This document shows, piece after piece, positions 58,007 to 64,000 of a DNA stretch of 64,000 bases (its first letter is position 1; each line of letters opens with the position of its first letter). A program made the position numbers and the translations under genes. The DNA lies in assembly GCA_965238215.1 (NCBI GenBank), contig OZ250180.1, forward strand, positions 2,480,001-2,544,000, read 5' to 3'. The DNA comes from JAPULR01 sp965238215. Its GTDB lineage: Bacteria; Chloroflexota; Dehalococcoidia; Lucifugimonadales; GCA-2712585. The notes beneath the pieces are model-generated. The model saw nothing but the letters and a program-made list of their open reading frames with translations. It searched no databases and was not told the DNA's origin.

Positions 58007-59809
58007 TCAGGGCCCCGTGTACAACTCCGTGTCCGAGTGAAACTGGAACCACCCGAACCAGTACGACATGTGCGTGGGTATCCGAGCTAGCTTCTCCGAC
58101 TCGTCCGCTGCATTGACCAGAAACTCCTCTGTCACCCGCCACGTTCCCCCATCAGCGTCCGAAATTACCGACGGAATCCCAAGGTCGCCTCCGTTGTCGT
58201 CCGCCGACAACTCAAACACTCTGTCGCCCCGATAATAGGCCCTCGCGCCCTGGCTCGCGGCTGACCCCAGCACCAAAATCGCCTCGCTACCCACCACGTC
58301 GTTCACAACACGCTGCTCCTGCAGCGCTACGATGGAGTAGGCCTTGTAGCTGTCGTTTAGCTGGACGCCAAGCACAACGTCCTTTGTTTCAAGCCGGCCG
58401 TCCCGGTCCGGCACCGCGAACATCGTGTCAGGCGAGTTGAAATAGTCATAGTAGATCGCCTCGCGGTGCTCCTCCGATTTGTAGGTCGAGGCAGGATACA
58501 GCCCCGTATCCCGGTCAAGCACCGTCGTGTCGGGGTGAAGCTCCACCCACTCCTCCCACGTCGTCACAAGCACCGGGAAGAAGTCCAGCTTGATTCCTGA
58601 GTCCCACAGCGGCCCGATAACCGGCTCTCCCGTAAACTGGTTCCAAAGTGAGTTCGTCAGCCGGTCGTACATCACCTTGTTACTACGATATAGCATCCCC
58701 GAAGTGCCGAAGCTGGTTGGCTCTCCGTTTATCTTGGCGGAATACACGATTCCGCTCCCGCAGAGCGTTCAATAGGCTAACGCGATAGGCTCGCCTCCCA
58801 ACACGTCGTTGGCCATCTCGTGAGCGTTCACGATGCGAAGCGGGTACGCCCTGTGCTCTCCGTTAATCGACACGCCGAAGACCCTATCGCTAGCCTGAAG
58901 GTAGTCCTGTTCTTGCGCCGAAACCACCGGGGCGTTCTGAAGGTCAGGAATCCCGTCGGGCCGAACCCCTCCCCACGCAATCTCAAACACGTTGATGCGA
59001 GACCCCTCAGCCGCTGGGGCCAGGAACTCCCCGAACCTGGGGTCGATCAGGCTCATAAGCACGATCTTCCATTCCAAGTACCCGTCGGGCGGTTGGTACT
59101 CGTCCGCGTTTCTGACCAGCCACTCCATCCAATTTTTCCATAAGCCCTCGTTGCCCTCAACCTCCCTGCCCGTTATCGCCGAGAGGGCCTTCCTGGACTC
59201 TATACGTGGGACATAGTCCTCAAAGAAGCGGAGCATCTCAATCAACACCGGGACCATCGACTTGTCTTTGTTCGCAATGGAAAGCGCAATGGCCTCAAGC
59301 GAGTCGACTGGGTTGTGGTCCCGCCCCGAAAACAGCCGGTACATGTTCTCGCTAGATTTGTAGTCCGTCCCCATCTCAGGAGTCGGCGCCGCCGCCTCCC
59401 TTGATATCGGCTGGCTCGGCGTGGCAACTGCCGTCGCCGTCGGCCTGCTCGGAGCAGCTGCCGGCATCGGTCCCGGCGTCTCCGCAGATGTCGGAGCAGC
59501 CGTCGGTACAGGCTGCGTAGGCGTGGCAACTCGCGACGGCTCCGGCCTGCTCAGAGTGACCACCGGCGTCGGTCGTCGCGTCTCCATAGGTGTCAGAGCA
59601 GCCGTAACTACAGGCTGGCTCGACGTGGGCACCGGCGTCGGCTCAAGCGTCACAGTCGGGGTCGGCGCAGCCGTCGAGGTCTGCGTGGGTGCAGCCGTCG
59701 AAATGCTCTCTCCTAGTTCTGACGGTTCCCCCATCCCCGAGCACCCCAACACAACCGCCGCAACAACCCCAACTCCCAACACTCCGAAATGACGCAAAAA
59801 CCTACTCAC
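58007..59809 (-). CDS. DUF3179 lipoprotein 2, candidate selenoprotein (in-frame TGA at 58769-58771)
   Basis: About 600 residues if TGA is read through. Signal peptide VLGVGVVAAVVLGC, then a long Pro/Thr/Ala linker (about 25-145) and the DUF3179 domain. NDVLGGEPIALAY is followed by TGA and TLCGSGIVYS in frame: UxxC in place of the family's CxxC. A further 254 codons follow with GTSGMLYRSNKVMYDR, SLWNQFTGEPVIGPL, TTWEEWVELHPDTTVL and a C-terminal SYWFGWFQFHSDTELY. The TGA is residue 347. A 7-bp hairpin starts 13 nt after it. The GTG at 59809 (GGAG upstream) gives a clean lipoprotein signal. Paralogue of 51653-53359. Confidence 0.85.
58737..58768 (-). promoter_or_regulatory. Candidate bacterial SECIS element 2
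   Basis: 13 nt after the TGA comes stem GCGGAAT (58755-58749), loop CGTGT, stem ATTCCGC (58743-58737), perfectly paired. Compared with element 1 the outermost pair is swapped from C-G to G-C. Two bases changed together, although this alters the encoded residues (Thr to Ser, Gly to Ala). Confidence 0.75.
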
Positions 59810-60010
59810 AAAACTCCATCCCACCCCAACTACGACCCGTCCCCACAATCCCTACTACCTCTTACGTCAAACGGATGCTGATTGGACTTGCCCTAACGTC
59901 GGCGCCGACTGCAATGTCCGCCTCACCGTTTATCAGACCGCCAACCCACTCCAACAGCTGTCTAATCGGCTTCTAGGCGTGGTTGTACTAGTTGAGCCTA
60001 TCGGAGGCGG

Positions 60011-60544
60011 TCATGGTAATCGCTTGGCTGCCGACCTAAGCTTACGCATCAGGTGATTTGCAAAAATAAGCATTTCCAAGGCTTCCTCAGGCGAATCCTC
60101 AAGTTCATGTTCATGGGCTCGTGGATTCCTTATCCCGGTCATGGAACCTGCATAAAGGTCCATGTAGCCTCTTTGCTCATCTTTGTCTGACTGTGACTGC
60201 AATTTATTCAGCTTTAGAGTGGGATTTTTGGCGCTAAAGGCATCGTGCATTAAGGCTGCACCAGTCTTCGCATCTATACCAGATTTCATCTTGACAGTGT
60301 TGTCCAGACACTTGAACGCCTCTTCAACAGCACGAGCATAGTGACCATCGGAGAAAAGCTGTCGGCTAGCAGAGCGGAGTTTCATGTCTTCGATTAGAAG
60401 ATCAAACCTGTCGACATGGCTGGTAGCTTTCCCTAATTTCGATTTAGGCTTAGTAGAATGTCTTCCCGGGAATACCGAATCTGCCGATTTCTGAAGTCCT
60501 TTAGCAATCCTAAGCCAGTAGGCAAAGCGACTATTGCTGGGCAC
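60011..60544 (-). CDS. TIGR02391 (Hypoth_Ymh) family protein
   Basis: 177 residues. DGHYARAVEEAFKCLDNTVK, then ALMHDAF, GYMDLYAGSMTGIRNPRAHE and EEALEMLIFANHLMRKL match the Ymh/TIGR02391 domain, a HEPN-like helical fold whose RNxxAHE-like segment could be catalytic. Members are often found near restriction or defence genes. GTG start 9 nt after the upstream gene, so both are co-transcribed. Biochemical role not established. Confidence 0.75.
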   Translation of the reverse strand: MPSNSRFAYWLRIAKGLQKSADSVFPGRHSTKPKSKLGKATSHVDRFDLLIEDMKLRSASRQLFSDGHYARAVEEAFKCLDNTVKMKSGIDAKTGAALMHDAFSAKNPTLKLNKLQSQSDKDEQRGYMDLYAGSMTGIRNPRAHEHELEDSPEEALEMLIFANHLMRKLRSAAKRLP

Positions 60545-60552
60545 GATTCAAC

Positions 60553-61401
60553 CTAACCTTCGCGTCTGTACAAGTGCCGTGCCATGCTAGCAAAGATACG
60601 GTCTATCTGTTCTGCTGAGGCTGTCGAGTCAATGTGAATCTGTATATCGATGTGGAGTGGCGGAATATCAGGCGGAGCTTCGTTTTGCAGGTCGGGGCGC
60701 GACACCGTTTCTGAGCGAGGAGATTCCAACGTTTGAGGCCCTTCTTTAAGGACCTCAGCGATCGGGGCATCGTCGACAAGGTTATGTTTGTCCTCGTAAA
60801 TGTCTGTACTATTTTTGCCTACTAGCGGGAGTTGGTCAAGCACAGCCTCAATTGAGTGGACGTGACTACGTCCTTGAATATCGACCACTAGTCCTAGGAA
60901 CCTAAGGTTATCGACGAATACTTGGGCAGCCTTTTGACTATCTCTAGGTGACACTCCGAAGTCAATGATTGCATCTTTTAGTACAGATATGTCGGGAAGA
61001 GGCCTATCTCTCAGCTTCTGATAAAGTTGTTCGAAAGGGCCAATCCTACTTATTCCATGGTCAAACAATTTCTCCTTTGATCCCCTAGAAGATTTCTCTA
61101 ATTCTACCAATGCTCTCCCGTCATCTGTGACTTGTAAAACAGGAGCTGCATAACTACCAGTGGTCATGCCGTACTTGGAAGAACTAGTTATCAAATCACG
61201 AGTTAAATTGTACTCATTTGTTTGATCCAGTTTTTCCAAAAGTGTGAGCCTCTGAATTCTACCGTTCATACCGTATTGCAAAATACTCACTGGTAAACTA
61301 AGTGAATCAGATAAAGGCACGATTGGAAACGGTCTTGTCGGTCCTCGTCCACGTCGCCCTTCAGTTCCAACCGTCTGGTCATTGAATTCCTGTAGGGTCA
61401 T
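60553..61401 (-). CDS. DUF5343-like protein, partner of the Ymh gene
   Basis: 282 residues. N-terminal PFPIVPLSDSLSLPVSIL and a winged-helix-like region (TLLEKLDQTNEYNLTRDLI, AAPVLQVTDDGRALVE) are followed by AAQVFVDNLRFLGLV and a C-terminal strand LHIDIQIHID with IDRIFASMARHLY. This C-terminus resembles DUF5343-type proteins seen in defence-associated loci; I am only fairly sure. AAGGAG precedes the ATG. First gene of a two-gene unit with the Ymh protein. Confidence 0.65.
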   Translation of the reverse strand: MTLQEFNDQTVGTEGRRGRGPTRPFPIVPLSDSLSLPVSILQYGMNGRIQRLTLLEKLDQTNEYNLTRDLITSSSKYGMTTGSYAAPVLQVTDDGRALVELEKSSRGSKEKLFDHGISRIGPFEQLYQKLRDRPLPDISVLKDAIIDFGVSPRDSQKAAQVFVDNLRFLGLVVDIQGRSHVHSIEAVLDQLPLVGKNSTDIYEDKHNLVDDAPIAEVLKEGPQTLESPRSETVSRPDLQNEAPPDIPPLHIDIQIHIDSTASAEQIDRIFASMARHLYRREG

Positions 61402-61758
61402 TTTTCAACTCCTTGCCCAAGAATGAGTTCTGCACTCACCCACACCCATACGTGCTCAGTAAGCAGCGTGTGCACGGCGGATACTGATAGTGATTATAGC
61501 GTATCAGTTTGCGTTTCGCCGCGTTCTATTGCGTAGGCGACGTAGGACAGCGCGATGGCATTCTCACATAGAAACACAAGCTCCATGTGTCGGTCTCCAG
61601 ACCAAGACCAGGCTACTGCCCAGCAGTCCATACCCGGTGATGGCTATCCCCTACCCGCACTCCTCCACATCATCCAAGAGTTGGAGGTGCTTCAGCTTGA
61701 ATTCAGAGACCTTTATGGACTGGCGCCCCGCTCCCCACTAGGCCCCCCCACCCCAACC
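61402..61758. other. Intergenic region, no gene recognised
   Basis: Likely contains the promoter of the two-gene unit (transcribed leftwards from here). No recognisable frame. Confidence 0.4.
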
Positions 61759-62945
61759 TCACCACTTCCTCGACCCCTCCGCATACACGTGGTGGGGGAA
61801 CGTGTACCGGATGCCCTCTTCGTCGAATAACGAGGTTTCCAGCAGGGATGTGAATTTGTTGAAATTGTTGTCTTCGCGACGACCCGGCAACAGCTTCCCA
61901 AAGATGTCGCCATAACGCTGCTGCATCCTGAACCACCATACAGCTCCTAATGAGGAAAGCGGCGGATACTGCAGTGCATCAGCCGTCTCATTTCCGATGA
62001 GACCGCGGGAAATGCGGTACACGTACCGAGCCAACTTCCGGCGGCCGTCCGGGTCTGTTATCCCGGCAATCAACGGAGCCGAATTGATCTAGGCGTGTGC
62101 CATCACAATCGATTCCATTGGGCTATCGGACTCGCACATGTGACCGATGTCATACAGTTCCAAAGCGTCATCGGCCTCATGGAACAGAATGGTCTCAGGA
62201 ATGCCCATCAAGTAACCGGAGTAGCGCCAAACCGCCATGAAGCTCGCGTATTCTTCGTCGTTGTAATTAGCTCCCAGGGGTTTCATGTGCTTCAATAACC
62301 TTGCCGAAAAGGCGGCAACGGCGTAACCCAAATGCGCCGCGCTAATTGGCAAACCCCAAGCTTCCGTGTCCCAATCTTCCGAATAGCTTAGGAGGCGCCT
62401 AACCCGTGCGTGAACAATTCTGATACGGACCGAAGGTTTCCAGCCGTCTCCATACCTGTATATCCCATTGGGAAGGAATATTTCCGTCATGTGACGGTTA
62501 TTCTGTCCCAAACGTCTGACACCCTGGTCGCGTACCCGCCCGGTGATGTGGAAGGACTTCGCTATATTTGTCGTGAATCCTTCAATCAAAACGCCTGCGA
62601 CGAATGCAGCGACGAATGCAGCAACGATCAACGGAGAGTTCCTGTGAAGCATACGGACACTCGGAGCAAACGCTGCATAGTCGAGAGCCATTTCGGTGCA
62701 GTCTCCGCATCTCTGAAGAATTCCAGGAGCGAGGCCGGCGCGTTCCTCAGAGCCTCCTCGCCTTATTTATTCATTGCTGCCTCCACCAACCGCCTTGACT
62801 CTGCCGGACTAAACGCTTCGAGATCCTTTGCCATCGCTTCGCCCAGCGGGTCTCCAATGAGAGTGTGCGCAACGTAATTGGACGTTACGTCAGGCGCAAC
62901 GGCACGGGCATTTTCATAACCCGCTATTCTCCTCGTGAGGTTCAA
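61759..62945 (-). pseudogene. DUF2236 (MpaB-type oxygenase) gene, several lesions
   Basis: Segments in order: AVAPDVTSNYVAHTLIGDPLG, PAESRRLVEAAMNK, DYAAFAPSVRMLHRNSPLIV, RRLGQNNRHMTEIF, WGLPISAAHLGYAV, RYSGYLMGIPETILF, then LIAGITDPDGRRKLARYVY and WWFRMQQRYGD. This is a full DUF2236 haem-oxygenase-like protein. Lesions: an ochre codon inserted near 62763, a 2-base insertion near 62685, a 12-bp tandem duplication near 62600-62624 (AAFV repeated) and an amber codon at 62089-62091. Upstream neighbour of the MMPL gene end by 28 nt. Confidence 0.85.
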
Positions 62946-62973
62946 CCCTCACGTCCGGCAGCCACCGCAGGAA

Positions 62974-64000
62974 CTAAGGCAGATACCAGTTTCGGTGGCC
63001 CAGGAATTCCATGCTGGCCGGGACCAGCACCGACCTCACCAAGGTGGCGTCTAACAAAACCGCCACTGCCAGGCCGAAACCCACCTGCTGGTTGATTATG
63101 GTGTCGCCGGAAGCGAAGACACCGAACACAGCCACCATAATAAGAGCGCAGCCGGTGATGATGCCCGCCGTGGACCGCAGCCCGTACGCCACTGCCTCCC
63201 GGTTGTCCCCCGTCTGGTCGTACCGCTCCCGGATGCGGCTCAGCAGAAACACATGGTAGTCCATCGACAGCCCGAACAGAATAGAAAACAGGAACAGCGG
63301 TATCCATGCGTCGATGACCTCTGCCTGTTGGAACCCCAGCAGGTCCGCCCCAATGCCCTTCTGGAACACCAGAACTATCAGGCCGTATGCGGCCCCTACC
63401 GAGAGCAGATTCATGAACACGGCTTTGATTGGAATCACAATGGATCGGAAAACCACCATCAGAATCAGGAAGCTGCACCCAAGCACGAAGGCGAACACAA
63501 TGGGCGTGTACCTGTCGACGATGGAGAAAATTCGGCTACCTCAGCCGTGATGCCGCCCACCAGCACCTCGGCGGCAACACCTTCGAAAGCCTCAGGAACG
63601 TAGCGTTCGCGGATGTCGGTCACCACGTCGACGGCATCCTGGCTGAGGGAATCGCCGTCTATGAATACAGAAAGGCGGGCTAGGTCCCCCGCCTCGTTCA
63701 CAACCGGGAAGGGGAACACCGACACTCCATCTTGGTTCTTCAGTGTGGTTTGCAGCTCCGCGATAGCCGCCTGTACCTCTGGGCTGCCGATCTCACCGTC
63801 TATGACTACGTCCGTGGGGTTAACCAGCCCGAAAGAGAACTCCTCCTCCATGACGAAGAAAGCCTCGCGAGTCTCAGCCCATTCCGGGAACGCCGACACA
63901 CCGTTGAGTCCCGTGTTGATGCCCGGCCACTGGAAGTAGAATAGAGTGACGAAAATCATGGGAACGCCAACGACGATGATGCTGATGACCGGGTAGCGCA
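62974..64000 (-). pseudogene. MMPL/RND-type transporter, C-terminal part, frameshifted and cut by window edge
   Basis: A periplasmic-type loop (GVSAFPEWAETREAFFVMEEEF) and, after a frameshift near 63530, the C-terminal membrane domain (FAFVLGCSFLILMVVFRSIV, FSILFGLSMDYHVFLLSRIRE, STAGIITGCALIMVAVFG, LLDATLVRSVLVPASM). The DYHVFL motif is the proton-relay Asp-Tyr signature of MMPL transporters. The frame is open to the window edge, so the N-terminal half lies outside. A single missing or extra base explains the break; assembly error is possible. Confidence 0.85.

Overview
The window looks like a chromosomal piece of a Chloroflexota bacterium, probably a Dehalococcoidia / SAR202-type lineage. 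This is an inference from protein content: many lipoproteins with long Thr-Pro linkers, PPC/GLUG/cadherin-like surface domains, DUF3179 and DUF2236 proteins, MMPL and NarL-type two-component genes, moderately high GC, and many ECF, GNAT and methyltransferase genes. No rRNA, CRISPR array or complete insertion sequence is visible.

Layout. 1-6770 is a housekeeping block on the minus strand: rsmD-coaD-DivIVA-like gene (with terminator), polA-mutM, tRNA-Val and dinB. 7456-13381 holds a secreted metzincin-type protease, a large surface lipoprotein and a small haem-motif protein. 13444-21816 is a graveyard: a glutamine-synthetase-like pseudogene, a serine-recombinase remnant, and fragments of EEP, maleylpyruvate-isomerase-like, response-regulator, FN3 and LRR proteins. 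Intact genes sit among them for a methyltransferase, a molybdopterin oxidoreductase and a K+ channel. 21817-29145 has two large lipoproteins and an intact NarL-type two-component system. 29219-39688 is mixed: DEAD-box helicase, GNATs, FAD oxidoreductase, CPA2 antiporter, thioredoxin-like protein and an IS21 scrap. 40046-42725 is an ECF sigma gene followed by a transmembrane VWA protein. 42938-51656 has a collagen-like protein, a broken one-polypeptide sensor kinase/response regulator and an M16 peptidase lipoprotein. 51653-64000 is mostly minus strand: two DUF3179 lipoproteins, GYD, an NCS2 permease with an RsbW-like tail, methyltransferase and hypothetical genes behind a duplicated leader, a possible defence-type gene pair, and damaged DUF2236 and MMPL genes.

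Most notable observation. Both DUF3179 genes carry one in-frame TGA exactly where the family has the first Cys of its Y-C-x-x-C-G motif. Each then reads on in frame for about 240 well conserved residues. In both, a perfect 7-bp hairpin with the same 5-nt loop starts exactly 13 nt after the TGA, and its closing pair is C-G in one gene and G-C in the other. This is the expected pattern for selenocysteine insertion at a UxxC redox motif, so I annotate both as candidate DUF3179 selenoproteins and their hairpins as bacterial SECIS candidates.

Several other genes carry single-base lesions (GYD, a GNAT, MMPL, DUF2236, the hybrid kinase). Whether these are true decay or assembly errors cannot be decided from one sequence. 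Two genes (7456 and 35204) appear to start at ATA behind a good Shine-Dalgarno sequence.
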